A DNA stretch of 64,000 bases from Acidobacteriota bacterium (GTDB lineage Bacteria > Acidobacteriota > Terriglobia > Terriglobales > Acidobacteriaceae), in NCBI GenBank assembly GCA_021836865.1, contig JAKBHH010000002.1:31784-95783 (forward strand). The letters are read 5' to 3'. The notes beneath the pieces were generated by a model, which was not told where the DNA came from, ran no database searches, and saw only the letters and a list, made by a program, of their open reading frames with translations. A program made the position numbers and the translations under genes. Of the stretch, positions 18,137-27,564 are shown in pieces; position 1 is the first letter of the stretch, and each line of letters begins with the position of its first letter.

Positions 18137-19657
18137 ATGGAAGAGGTAAAGATGTACAGCGAGGAGCACGGGAAAGACCGTGAGAGCTGGATGCCGAATC
18201 GCCGGGAATTCCTGGCGGGATCTGCGGCGCTGGGGCTGGCCGGGTGGACCGGAAAGATAGCCGGCGCGCTCCCGGAAAAGAATGGCTGGAGCGGGTTGCC
18301 TGCGCGCCCTTCTGAGCCCCCCCTCGACTTTCACGCCCTGGCTAGTGCTTTTGACGCCTACGTGATGGACCCCACGCACGGGCTGAATCTGGTCGCTAAG
18401 GATGGCCGCCAGGTGTTTCCTTCGGCGGTTGAAGGCGAGGAGGACGGAGGACTGACAGCCTACGGGCCAATGGCATTGGGCAAGGAACTGCGCGGAAGTG
18501 GGTTAGAGGGCCTGGCGAAATCGTTGCAGGGCTACTTCAGCGAACCTTATGGGCTGTTTCTTGATGGTGCCGGCGCAACGTTATGCGAATACTGGTACCT
18601 GATGAATGTGACCGCTCTGGCCTTTGGGCTGATTCAGTTGCGCTTTAGCAGGGATGCAGCGTGGCTTGCGCGTGTAGAGCGAAGTGCGACGCGACTGCGG
18701 GATATGGCGCAGCAGATTCGCTACGACTTCAATGACCAGGGCTACGACTTCTCCAAGAACGCTACCTTTACCAACCACAATATCTATCGTCAGCCTGATG
18801 CGGTAGGCGGATATTCCTACGTGATGCTTCTGGCGTGGAAGTTGACGGGCAAGGAGTTCTGTCTGGCTGAAGCGAAGACAGGAATCGATCATTACCTGAG
18901 CTTTGCCGCCAATCCCTGGTACGAGGTTCCCAGCGGCGCAATGGCAGTTTTTGCCGCTGCACGGCTTGAAGCGATGGGGTATCCAGCGAACGCAACAAAG
19001 GCGCTGGCCTTCGTGCTTGATTCGAAGGTAGGGCTCATGGCCACGGGACAATGGGGCGGCCGCGCGGTCGATGGGCTGATGGCGGGCTTTAGCACCGAGC
19101 CGGCCGGTCAGGCATACAGCATGGAGTCGATGGTCACTCTGCCCTATCTATTGCCGGCGGTGAGATTCCGGCCAGAGTTGGCTGGGGTGGTTGCGAAGTA
19201 TGCACTGAACGTGGCGGCGAACCTGCGCTGGTTCTATCCGGAGTACTTGCCACGCGAAAATCAAAGCCGGCCGGATCTGCCTGCGGTCTTTCCTTATGAA
19301 CGGTTGAGCCGCGCAGAAAAGGGACACAGCCCGTATGCGACGGGTGACTTTGCAGGACACCGCTCGATCTACGGTGGCGCCTATGTTTTGTGGCTCGATC
19401 AGGTAATGCAGCCTCAGGGAGATCCATGGCTGCTGCGCTGGGATCTTTCCAAGACGAACTTCCTGGATCGCGACCTGCCGCCTGCATTTCTTTATTACAA
19501 TCCTTTGCCGGCCGAGAGGACCGTCACAATTGAGACAATTGAGGGGCACAGCCAGATTCACGATCTGACGCTCAACGTACGGCTGCATCCGCGCGCGGGC
19601 AAGGCGGAACTGAAGCTTCAACCGTTTGAAACACGAGTGATTGAGATGAGAGCTTAG
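18137..19657 (+). CDS. Tat-exported protein of unknown function, predicted (alpha/alpha) barrel
   Basis: 506 residues. A twin-arginine signal is visible (MPNRREFLAGSAALGLAGW) after a short cytoplasmic leader; ATG 18137 (after aaagggga) and ATG 18152 (after gaagaggtaaag) are both possible starts. The mature protein is rich in alternating amphipathic helices with aromatic and acidic patches, such as NPWYEVPSGAMAVFAAARL, WGGRAVDGLMAGFSTEPAG and the DLPPAFLYYNPLPAER segment. The pattern is that of alpha/alpha-barrel carbohydrate-active proteins, and the last 60 residues look like a small beta domain. I do not recognise a specific family. Position between a CRTAC1 protein and a GH130/TonB-receptor operon supports glycan metabolism; this is inference. 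Confidence 0.7.
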   Translation: MEEVKMYSEEHGKDRESWMPNRREFLAGSAALGLAGWTGKIAGALPEKNGWSGLPARPSEPPLDFHALASAFDAYVMDPTHGLNLVAKDGRQVFPSAVEGEEDGGLTAYGPMALGKELRGSGLEGLAKSLQGYFSEPYGLFLDGAGATLCEYWYLMNVTALAFGLIQLRFSRDAAWLARVERSATRLRDMAQQIRYDFNDQGYDFSKNATFTNHNIYRQPDAVGGYSYVMLLAWKLTGKEFCLAEAKTGIDHYLSFAANPWYEVPSGAMAVFAAARLEAMGYPANATKALAFVLDSKVGLMATGQWGGRAVDGLMAGFSTEPAGQAYSMESMVTLPYLLPAVRFRPELAGVVAKYALNVAANLRWFYPEYLPRENQSRPDLPAVFPYERLSRAEKGHSPYATGDFAGHRSIYGGAYVLWLDQVMQPQGDPWLLRWDLSKTNFLDRDLPPAFLYYNPLPAERTVTIETIEGHSQIHDLTLNVRLHPRAGKAELKLQPFETRVIEMRA

Positions 19658-19701
19658 GTGAGCAATTGACCTGGGTGGAACGCGCACTTCGGCGCAGCGG
19701 T

Positions 19702-20979
19702 TCAGGGATGAATTACGCGCGCGGCGATGATTGAAGTGGCGTTTGGAGCGCCGGCGACAGACTTGGTTCGGATGAGGGCTTCGAAGTAAACGGGCTGGTC
19801 GGGCGTGCCAGAGATGCCGAGAGCCTGCTGAAGGCGTTGCCGGTCTGCGGCATCCGCCAGGAAAAGCCCTGCAGCTTCGGTGCCTTCCTGTTGCAGGCCT
19901 TGCAGGATGAGAACGCTGCCGCGTCCATTGGCGAGGGGCAGGAGTGATATGGTTGCATAGTCCTCCCCCGAACTACCCGTGAAAACCAGCCCGTGGTAGG
20001 ATTCTTGCTCGCCGGCCTTGGGATGAAGATTCTGGAAGTACTTCAGACTCTCGCCTACGACGCCTTCACGCTCTTGAAAGTTGAGCTTGTCTTGGAAGTA
20101 ATAAACCCAAGGGTTAGAGCTCGGGCTGCCGACAAAGACAAAACTACCATCCTCCAAATCGCGTGGGCGCAATTCACGGGCCGAGCGAATTACGAGCCAG
20201 TCGCGCGAGCTCCCGCTCAATCGCACCAGTGTATCCGCCACCACCAGGTCAGCATAGGAGGTGAGCAGCGAGCCGGAAAGGTACTTCATCATGCGCGCTT
20301 CGCGGGCCGAGGGGTGAGCGCTGGAGAAATCCTCGCCGCTCCGGTAGGCGGGGCTTAAATACCGCTCCAGTGTCACTGGTTGCTCGTCCACCAGCCGCGT
20401 CATTCCATAATTGACGTCCGCAACCACCACCTGGACAGGATGATTGGGCGGATTGAAAAGTGCTGCCAGCGGCCACGGCGGGGCAGGCGGCGGTGCGACG
20501 ACTGGCTTGCGAAACCAGGCGATCAGGGTGGTCGTCAGAAAGAGCGCCACCAAAACCCAAGGCAAAAGCCTCAGCGACAATCTAGGGCCGTAGCGCGCCA
20601 AGGCCGGTGCAAGGATCGCCGAGGTCCTCGGTTCGGCAGGGCGAAAAAGGGTGGTGTAAGCCCCTTTTGGAATTTCGACGATAGAGGTTTCGCCGCGGCC
20701 TTCCCCGTCAAAGTATTCATGCAGCTTGAGCCGCAGTTGGCGGACGTGAACGCGGACTGAACTGTCCTCTACAACGCTGTAGTCTTTAGCCTTGCCAAAA
20801 ACTGCGCTCCCGATTCGGTGTTCCGTCAGGTCCTGGAGCTGACCGTGAAGAGATCTCTCTGCCATGAAGCAAAGCAGGTCTCTGAGACGTGCAGATTTCT
20901 GGAAAGCTGGACTGGCGGTGATCCTTTCAATTAGCTGCCAGCGGGCGTCTGCCCGAAGTTCCGGTTCCACTTCCTTCAT
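19702..20979 (-). CDS. Membrane-anchored winged-helix transcriptional regulator (CadC/ToxR-like layout)
   Basis: 425 residues in three parts. Residues 1-120 form a DNA-binding region with RLRDLLCFMAERSLHG, AVFGKAKDYSVVEDSSVRVH and VRQLRLKLHEYF, ending in the winged-helix hairpin SIVEIPKGAYTTLF. One membrane span follows at about 140-162 (LLPWVLVALFLTTTLIAWF). The last 260 residues should be periplasmic, with no domain I can name; GSPSSNPWVYYFQDKL and a GRGSVLILQGLQ segment are visible. This layout, with DNA binding inside and sensing outside, is common in Acidobacteriota. It is transcribed away from the GH130-MFS-TonB receptor operon across a 436-nt gap, so it probably controls that operon in response to a periplasmic signal. 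Confidence 0.78.
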   Translation of the reverse strand: MKEVEPELRADARWQLIERITASPAFQKSARLRDLLCFMAERSLHGQLQDLTEHRIGSAVFGKAKDYSVVEDSSVRVHVRQLRLKLHEYFDGEGRGETSIVEIPKGAYTTLFRPAEPRTSAILAPALARYGPRLSLRLLPWVLVALFLTTTLIAWFRKPVVAPPPAPPWPLAALFNPPNHPVQVVVADVNYGMTRLVDEQPVTLERYLSPAYRSGEDFSSAHPSAREARMMKYLSGSLLTSYADLVVADTLVRLSGSSRDWLVIRSARELRPRDLEDGSFVFVGSPSSNPWVYYFQDKLNFQEREGVVGESLKYFQNLHPKAGEQESYHGLVFTGSSGEDYATISLLPLANGRGSVLILQGLQQEGTEAAGLFLADAADRQRLQQALGISGTPDQPVYFEALIRTKSVAGAPNATSIIAARVIHP

Positions 20980-21415
20980 CCGCGTCCATTCCCATTTCGT
21001 TTGATTAAGCGGGCTTCCAGTCCAACTAAGGATGCGATAAGGACTCTTAGACTGCGCGCTGATTGTAGCGCATTTAATTCGTTAGGGAAAGCTGCTCGTG
21101 GACAGCATTTCCATTTTTCAAGACTGAGAATCGAGCGGATTCAAAACGAACTGCCTGAGCGGATCCCTCCCAAGATGTCGCTGAGGGAGGCTCCACCCTC
21201 ACGGGCCGCACTTTCGAGTCTATCCGGGGCTCATTCCCCAGCGATTACCCGCGAATCACATGTAATTCGCACAGATTATCAAAGATTTTTGCGGTAAGTC
21301 CCTTTTGCGGTGCACGTCCCTTAACCCAGGCTCATCAACGGCTCCACACGACCCACTTGATAGGCGCTGAAACGCTGGCGCGAAGACTTCCCCTACCAAC
21401 GCGAATTGGCTCATA
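20980..21415. promoter_or_regulatory. Divergent regulatory region between the winged-helix regulator and the GH130 operon
   Basis: 436 nt without a gene, with outward transcription on both sides. It is the obvious place for operator sites of the regulator at 19702-20979 and for the promoter of the glycan operon at 21416 onward. I cannot point to a strong -35/-10 pair by eye. The right part (about 21255-21300) is AT-richer than its surroundings. Confidence 0.5.
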
Positions 21416-22483
21416 ATGACCGACCTTGCAGAACGCTTCGAGCAGAACCCCATTCTCAGGCCGCGAGACCTCCGTCCAAGTGTGGAAGACATGGAAGTGA
21501 CGTGCCTCCTGAATCCGGGAGTCTTCCGCTACGAGGGGAAGACCTGGCTATTGGTGCGTGTGGCCGAGCGTCCGGCGCAGGTCGAGGGTAAAACTTCCCT
21601 TCCCATTCTGCGTCCTGATGGCCGCATGGAGGTACTTGCATTCGATTCGAGCGATCCAAGGCTCAATCTGAGCGACCCCCGCGTTATTAGTTTTGACGGG
21701 CGCGATTATCTCACCACGCTCTCCCACCTTCGCCTGCTTTCGAGCGAAGACGGCATCACCTTCACCGAGCCGGCGCAATGCCAACCCCTTATGGGAAGTG
21801 GAGAGCTTGAAACGTATGGCATCGAGGACTGCCGGGTCGCGCAGATTGGCGACACCTACTACCTGACATATACGCAGGTCTCCAACAATGGCGTAGGCGT
21901 AGGACTGCGGACCACACGCAATTGGAAGGACTTTGTGCATGCGGGCATGATTCTTGCTCCGCACAACAAGGATTGCGCGGTCTTCGAAGGACAGATCGGC
22001 GGCAAGTACTACGCGCTGCATCGGCCCTCCAGCCCGGAACTGGGCGGCAACTACATTTGGCTGGCGGAGTCGCCCGACTTGATTCACTGGGGCCAACATC
22101 GTTGTCTGGCCCACACCCGTGAAGGGTATTGGGATAGTGCGCGTGTCGGGGCCGGAGCGGCTCCGATCCGAACGGCCGAAGGGTGGCTTGAAATCTATCA
22201 TGGCGCGACCAAGGCAAATCGCTACTGTCTTGGCGCCCTGCTGCTTGATCTTGACGAACCCTGGCGCGTTCTCGCCCGCTCCGAGACGCCCATCATGGAG
22301 CCGTTGGCGCCTTATGAGCAGGAGGGCTTCTTCGGCCACGTCATTTTTACCAATGGCCACGTCGTCGATGGTGATTGCATCACGATCTACTACGGCGCCG
22401 CCGACAGTGTGATCTGCGCGGCACGTCTCTCTATCCTGAGCATCCTTGCCAGCCTGCACGTACCCCAGGGAGCAAAGAAATGA
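21416..22483 (+). CDS. GH130-family beta-mannoside phosphorylase / glycosidase-related protein
   Basis: 355 residues, no signal peptide, so cytoplasmic. It has the five-bladed propeller pattern of GH130: ENPILRPRDL-type start (NPILRPRDLRPS), LNPGVFRYEGKTWLLVRVAE, YGIEDCRVAQIGDTYYLTYT, KDCAVFEGQIGGKYYALHRP and the WLEIYHGATKANRY segment. The Asp in IEDCRV aligns with the family catalytic acid. Members phosphorolyse beta-1,2- or beta-1,4-mannosides (mannosyl-glucose, mannosyl-GlcNAc); some hydrolyse instead. It overlaps by 4 nt (ATGA) the MFS transporter gene and heads an operon with a TonB receptor, so it probably processes an imported manno-oligosaccharide. Confidence 0.88.
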   Translation: MTDLAERFEQNPILRPRDLRPSVEDMEVTCLLNPGVFRYEGKTWLLVRVAERPAQVEGKTSLPILRPDGRMEVLAFDSSDPRLNLSDPRVISFDGRDYLTTLSHLRLLSSEDGITFTEPAQCQPLMGSGELETYGIEDCRVAQIGDTYYLTYTQVSNNGVGVGLRTTRNWKDFVHAGMILAPHNKDCAVFEGQIGGKYYALHRPSSPELGGNYIWLAESPDLIHWGQHRCLAHTREGYWDSARVGAGAAPIRTAEGWLEIYHGATKANRYCLGALLLDLDEPWRVLARSETPIMEPLAPYEQEGFFGHVIFTNGHVVDGDCITIYYGAADSVICAARLSILSILASLHVPQGAKK

Positions 22484-23769
22484 ATCATCTGCGCAAGGAG
22501 TTCGACGTCTTCCTTCAGTGCCCCCGCTCCATGCAGGTGCTGATGGTGTCGAACATGATGTATGCCCTTGTCCTGCCCGTGATCGAGGTCTTCGTCGCCG
22601 CCTATGTCATGCGAAACTCGCACGCGGTGGCCAAGGTTGTTACCTATCAGTTGTCCATTTACGCGGCTACGCCGCTGGCTTTTTATCTGAACGGCAAGCT
22701 GCTGGGTCGAGTGGGAGCCAAACATCTGTACGCTGCCGGAATGTTGCTGTCAGGAGTCGCAATGATGCTGATGATGGAGTTGAGCATCCTCACTCCTGTC
22801 GCCGTTGCCATCTCGGGCTTCACCATGGGGCTTGCCACCGGCATCTTCTGGGCAAACCGTGGATTCCTGGCGCTGACCGCCACCAACGACGACAACCGGA
22901 ACTACTTCTACGGCGTGGAGAATTTTACTGCCTCCCTCGCTGGCGTCGCAGTTCCGGCGCTCATTGGCGCGTTTATCAGCGGCACTATCCTTTACGGATG
23001 GTTAGGCGGGGTTGCGAACCGCGCATACCACATCATTGCGATGGTGGTTTTCGGCCTGACAATTCTGGCTGCCGGCATTCTTGAACGAGGCGATTTCCGC
23101 AATCCAAAGCATACGCGCTTCGTCTTCTTTCAATTTCATCGTTTGTGGTGGCGAATGCTCCAACTGGCTTTGCTGAAGGGCTTGGCGCAGGGATATATTG
23201 TCACGGCGCCAGCCATGCTCATCATGTTGCTGGTCGGTCAGGAGGGAACGCTGGGCGCCACGCAGGCCATCGGCGGCGTCTTCTCTGCGTGCATCATGTA
23301 CCTGGCCGGCCGGATTGTGGCTCCCAGGCACCGCATCATCGTCTTTTCCGCGGGGCTCCTCCTGTTCTTTCTTGGATCGGTTGTCAACACATTGCTCTTC
23401 AACGCCGTGGGAGTGCTGATCTTTCTCGGTTGTCTTCTTCTGGCGAAGCCGCTCCTGGATCTTGCGTATTACCCCATCCAGCTCGGGGTGATCGATGTGG
23501 TCTCCCGGCTGGAGGGCCGCAACGAGTACGCCTATATCTTCAACCATGAATTCGGACTGTTTGCGGGGCGCTGCCTGGGATGTGGGTTGTTCCTGGGCAT
23601 CGCTTACGGGTGGTCTGGAAAGGCAGCGCTCAAATATGCCTTGCCGGTAATTGCGCTGTTGCAGTTGTTATCCATCCGGGTGGCCGGCCAGATCTTTCGG
23701 GGTTTGGCCGCAACGGGCAGCAGCACCTCCCCCGTCGCAGGTCTCGCCGGAAACACAATGGAGGCCTGA
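22480..23769 (+). CDS. MFS-type transporter, probably oligosaccharide uptake
   Basis: The open frame begins at 22375, but ATG 22480 overlaps the GH130 stop as ATGA and is the natural start; 429 residues. About eleven to twelve hydrophobic segments are visible (VLPVIEVFVAAYVM, PVAVAISGFTMGLATG, IIVFSAGLLLFFLGSVV, GVLIFLGCLLLAKPLLDLAY). The short N-terminal leader and the FGLTILAAGILERG loop separating the two halves are consistent with the major facilitator superfamily. Translational coupling to a GH130 gene suggests transport of a mannoside into the cytoplasm for phosphorolysis. The substrate is inferred from neighbours. Confidence 0.82.
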   Translation: MNHLRKEFDVFLQCPRSMQVLMVSNMMYALVLPVIEVFVAAYVMRNSHAVAKVVTYQLSIYAATPLAFYLNGKLLGRVGAKHLYAAGMLLSGVAMMLMMELSILTPVAVAISGFTMGLATGIFWANRGFLALTATNDDNRNYFYGVENFTASLAGVAVPALIGAFISGTILYGWLGGVANRAYHIIAMVVFGLTILAAGILERGDFRNPKHTRFVFFQFHRLWWRMLQLALLKGLAQGYIVTAPAMLIMLLVGQEGTLGATQAIGGVFSACIMYLAGRIVAPRHRIIVFSAGLLLFFLGSVVNTLLFNAVGVLIFLGCLLLAKPLLDLAYYPIQLGVIDVVSRLEGRNEYAYIFNHEFGLFAGRCLGCGLFLGIAYGWSGKAALKYALPVIALLQLLSIRVAGQIFRGLAATGSSTSPVAGLAGNTMEA

Positions 23770-23795
23770 GAACAATGCTGAAAAGGAGACACACA

Positions 23796-26700
23796 ATGAA
23801 CCACACAAGTTGCACGGCGCAAAGACCGTGCTATCTCGCGGTCTGGTTATTGTTGACGCTTTGCCTGATGGCCGGCATCCCCGCCGTCGCCCAATCGGGC
23901 AGAGGTACTTTGACCGGCTCGGTGAAGGACACAACCGGCGCAAGTATATCCGGCGCCTCCCTTAATCTGACGGAGACAAACACGGGCAGTCGCTATACAG
24001 CAGTATCGAGTGACCAGGGATTGTTCAAATTCCCCGAGCTCCCGCCTGGCACTTACGCCCTGACGGTAACGTCTCAAGGGTTCGAGTCATTTACGCAAAG
24101 CGGCATCACCGTGTACGTGGGTAGTACGGCGACCGTGAATCCCGCATTGAAGGTAGGAGCGAGCTCGCAGTCGGTCACCGTATATAGCGATGCCTCGCAT
24201 CTTGGGACTGAATCCTCTGATGAAGGCTTCACGATGTCGCCTCAGGTACTGGAATCGCTTCCGCTGCCCTTTGGCGGTGAGATCCGCAACCCGCTCGAGT
24301 TCGCAGCACTCTCGCCTGGATTCGCCGGCACCATGACCAACAACCCATCCTCGCCACCCTCCGGAAACTTCAAGCTCAGTGGCGGACAACAGGGTGGTGG
24401 CGACATCCTGCTCGATGGCGCCACCACCGAGCTGGCCTCGGCCAACATGCAGGTCACCTATGGGTTCAGCGTCGAGGCCGTCTCTGAGTTCAAGGTCATG
24501 ACCAACACCTTCGACGCTCAGTTTGGAAGCGCCAGCGGTGGCGTGGTCAATCTCGTCTCGAAGCAAGGAACAAACGACTTGCACGGCTCGGCGTACGACC
24601 TGCTCAAGAATCGCGTCCTGGATGCTAACAGCTGGCTGAACGATTACCAGAACGCCGTCTTCGGGCCAAACTCAACGACCAAGCCAATCGATACCCAGAA
24701 CGACTTTGGCGCAAGCATCGGAGGGCCGGTGCGCGTTCCCTGGCTTTACAATGGCCGAGACAAGACCTTCTTCTTCTTTAACTACGAGGGCTTTCGGCAA
24801 CAAAACGGAGGCACCTCGCTTCTGTCAGCACCCACTCAGGCGATGCTCGGCGGCGACTTCTCGTCCCTTCTAAGCCCGCTGACCGTCGGCGGCCAGACCT
24901 TCCAGGCCCACATCCTGTACGATTACAGCACCTGCACAGGCGCCAACCAGGGACAGCCCTGCCAGGCTTACCCCAACAACAAAATCACCGAGTCCGCGGA
25001 TCCGGTCTTTGCCGCCGCTTCCAAGGTCATGCCCGCCGCTCCCACCGGCGCCACCAGCCCTTACTTCAACATCAATGACACCAGTTCCAACCACGAACAA
25101 GCCGACATGTGGAACATCCGCATCGACGAGAACATCAACGCGCGTAACAAAATCACAGGCAGTTACTTCACAGGCAACATGCCTTACATCAGCACTCAAA
25201 GCCTCGGGCCGCTTTACACCGGCGGCAACATCCAGGGCAACAAATATGTCCGTTTGGGCTATGACTTCTTCGTCTCGCCCACCCTGCTGAACCACTTCAA
25301 CGCCGGCTTCACTCGCCGCCACCGCCTCGAAACCTCGGGCGAGGGAGGATTTGGCGGTAACTGGGCTACCAAGTTCGGGCTTAAGGGCGTGGGGAACTCG
25401 GTTTTCCCTAAATTCACCTACAACTACCCCGGAAATGGCATCAACAGCCCCAGTGATGGCGACAGCGTCTTCGACGACAACGTATTTCAATATGACGACA
25501 CGGTCTCGTGGCAAAAGGGTCGTCACAGCCTCCGTTTCGGCGGTGAATTCAGGGCCGCGCAATTCAACCTCGGTATCCTGACCGGCAGCGCCGGCCAGTT
25601 CAACTTCAACCAGGGTCCCACCAGCACTCCGAGTGACACGAACTCTGGCTTTGGCTTCGCCAGCTTCTATCGCGGCGCAGCCTCCAACGCGTATATTGAC
25701 ATTCCCCAGATCAATGGGTGGCGCGCCAAGTATGTTGCCTTGTTTGCCGCCGATGACTGGAAGTTCAATAGCAAACTTACCTTCAACCTTGGCTTGCGTT
25801 ATGACATGCCAATTCCGGTGACCGAGGCGCATAACCGCATGTCCTATGTGGACCCGACTCTGCCGAACCCGGGGGCCGGCGGACTTCCCGGCGCTTACGT
25901 CTTCGAAGGCAGCGGCGCGGGACGCCTCGGTGGCAGCTCACCCCAGTCGGTTTTCACAAAGGCCTTTGGCCCTCGCGTCGGCCTCGCCTATTCGGTCGAT
26001 CCCAACACCGTCATCCGCGCCGGCTACGGCATCTTCTACTCCACCCAACGCATCGGAGGCTTTGCTGAAAACGACAGCCAGGGCTTCTTCTCCAGCTACA
26101 CCTACCCCACCCCGGCCAGCATTCAGACTCCGGCTGTCGTGCTCTCGCAGATCACTGCCTATCCCGGCAAGCTGCCTCCCTTCATCGACCCCACGGTCAT
26201 GAACGGGCAGGGCAATGCTCTATTCCTTGAGTCGAAAGTCGACCGCCCCGGCACCATCCAAAACTGGACACTCGATGTGCAGCGCCAGCTGCCCTTCCAG
26301 ACCATTATTGACGTGGCCTACGTTGGCGCGCATGGCGATCACCTGCAGGCATTCCTGCATGACCCCAACCAGGGACTCCCGGTGAACCAGGCGCGTGGCG
26401 CATGCTTGCAAGTCAACATTGCCAATCAGGCTGGCAACCCGGCATGTGCGGGCCAGACCGTGGTTGCCGCTCCCTATGCCGGATTCAACGGCACCGTGTC
26501 TCAGGCACTGCGTCCCTTCCCGCAGTATGGAACCGTCACGGTGGATTCCGCTACCATGGACGATCCCTTCGGCGATTACACGTACAATGCCCTTCAGGTT
26601 CAGGCAACCAAGCGGGCAGGCAACGGGCTCACCGTATTAGCCAATTACAGTTGGTCAAAGAACCTCACCAACGCCGACTCGGAGTACCCGACCGAGGCCG

Positions 26701-27401
26701 CCTGGGAAGGTAACGGCAATTCCGGCGCGCTGAACACCTACAATCTGAAGGTTGAAAAGGCCCTTAGCCAGTTCGATATCCCGCAGCGCGTCGTCCTGGC
26801 CTGGACCTACGATCTGCCCTTCGGTAAAGGCAAGAGGTTCGCCAATCAGGGCGGAGTTGTGAACGTGCTTGCAGGTGGATGGACCATTGCCGCCGTCCAG
26901 AAGTATCAAAGCGGCACTCCACTCAGCGTAACCTCGCCGGGCTGGACCTCTGGCATCTTTGGCGGAGGCGAAGGCGCAACCGGTTCATCCAGCCGTCCCA
27001 ACATCGTTTCCGGAAAGAGCTTTAGCGCGCTCCACGGAAAATATGTCTGGGGCCAGAGCCGCCTCTTAAATCAGACTGCCTTTACTCCTGCCGCCAACTT
27101 CACCTTTGGCAACGCGCCCCGCGCCCTTGGCGTGCGCGAACTCTTCAACGACACTGAGGATTTCAATGTCGCCAAGGCCATCCCCATGTATACCGAACGG
27201 GTCCAGGCAAACTTCCGGGTGGAGTTCTTCGACGTCTTCAACCGGCACCGCTTCACCGGTTTTGACACCTCAGTGACGTGTAGTACCTCGTTGTCGCAAA
27301 CCTGCGACCCGCTGGTCAATACAAACTCAAACTTCGGGAACGCTTCGGGCCTTGCCTATGGCCCAAGAAACATCCAGGGCGTCCTGAGGATCACCTTCTG
27401 A
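23796..27401 (+). CDS. Oar-like TonB-dependent outer-membrane receptor with carboxypeptidase-regulatory-like domain
   Basis: ATG 23796 follows aaaaggag and starts the signal peptide (LAVWLLLTLCLMAGIPAVAQ); an upstream ATG at 23775 is possible; 1201 residues. A carboxypeptidase-regulatory-like domain comes first (GRGTLTGSVKDTTGASISGA, then FKFPELPPGTYALTV). The plug contains LSGGQQGGGDILLDGA and VNLVSKQGTNDLHGSAY. The long beta-barrel shows FFFNYEGFRQ, LTFNLGLRYD and FGPRVGLAYS, and ends ILRITF-like (GVLRITF) with the terminal Phe of outer-membrane proteins. This class is the main glycan or large-substrate importer of Acidobacteriota. It lies 26 nt after the MFS gene in the same operon. Confidence 0.92.
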   Translation: MNHTSCTAQRPCYLAVWLLLTLCLMAGIPAVAQSGRGTLTGSVKDTTGASISGASLNLTETNTGSRYTAVSSDQGLFKFPELPPGTYALTVTSQGFESFTQSGITVYVGSTATVNPALKVGASSQSVTVYSDASHLGTESSDEGFTMSPQVLESLPLPFGGEIRNPLEFAALSPGFAGTMTNNPSSPPSGNFKLSGGQQGGGDILLDGATTELASANMQVTYGFSVEAVSEFKVMTNTFDAQFGSASGGVVNLVSKQGTNDLHGSAYDLLKNRVLDANSWLNDYQNAVFGPNSTTKPIDTQNDFGASIGGPVRVPWLYNGRDKTFFFFNYEGFRQQNGGTSLLSAPTQAMLGGDFSSLLSPLTVGGQTFQAHILYDYSTCTGANQGQPCQAYPNNKITESADPVFAAASKVMPAAPTGATSPYFNINDTSSNHEQADMWNIRIDENINARNKITGSYFTGNMPYISTQSLGPLYTGGNIQGNKYVRLGYDFFVSPTLLNHFNAGFTRRHRLETSGEGGFGGNWATKFGLKGVGNSVFPKFTYNYPGNGINSPSDGDSVFDDNVFQYDDTVSWQKGRHSLRFGGEFRAAQFNLGILTGSAGQFNFNQGPTSTPSDTNSGFGFASFYRGAASNAYIDIPQINGWRAKYVALFAADDWKFNSKLTFNLGLRYDMPIPVTEAHNRMSYVDPTLPNPGAGGLPGAYVFEGSGAGRLGGSSPQSVFTKAFGPRVGLAYSVDPNTVIRAGYGIFYSTQRIGGFAENDSQGFFSSYTYPTPASIQTPAVVLSQITAYPGKLPPFIDPTVMNGQGNALFLESKVDRPGTIQNWTLDVQRQLPFQTIIDVAYVGAHGDHLQAFLHDPNQGLPVNQARGACLQVNIANQAGNPACAGQTVVAAPYAGFNGTVSQALRPFPQYGTVTVDSATMDDPFGDYTYNALQVQATKRAGNGLTVLANYSWSKNLTNADSEYPTEAAWEGNGNSGALNTYNLKVEKALSQFDIPQRVVLAWTYDLPFGKGKRFANQGGVVNVLAGGWTIAAVQKYQSGTPLSVTSPGWTSGIFGGGEGATGSSSRPNIVSGKSFSALHGKYVWGQSRLLNQTAFTPAANFTFGNAPRALGVRELFNDTEDFNVAKAIPMYTERVQANFRVEFFDVFNRHRFTGFDTSVTCSTSLSQTCDPLVNTNSNFGNASGLAYGPRNIQGVLRITF

Positions 27402-27455
27402 CGACACAGGACGAACCGGTCCTGTTCCGTCCGACGTTTGAAAAGCAAGCCAACA

Positions 27456-27485
27456 CTCCCGGACCTCTTCATCGAGGTCCGGGAG
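27456..27485 (+). terminator. 12-bp perfect inverted repeat after the TonB receptor gene
   Basis: The sequence ctcccggacctc, a 6-nt loop and gaggtccgggag form a perfect 12-bp GC-rich hairpin 55 nt after the receptor stop codon. No T-tract follows, so it may be a rho-assisted terminator or an mRNA-stabilising/attenuating structure that lowers expression of the downstream TPR genes rather than a classic intrinsic terminator. Confidence 0.65.
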
Positions 27486-27564
27486 AAATGCACCTCTAAC
27501 TCGACACACAATCCAGACAGCAGGACGATCGACCTATTAGAAAAACACCGTACAGGATCGCGCA

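Noticed and set aside
24870..25832. 320-residue minus-strand frame within the TonB receptor gene
   Set aside because: Low-complexity Val/Gly/Ala product complementary to the conserved receptor; no start signal.
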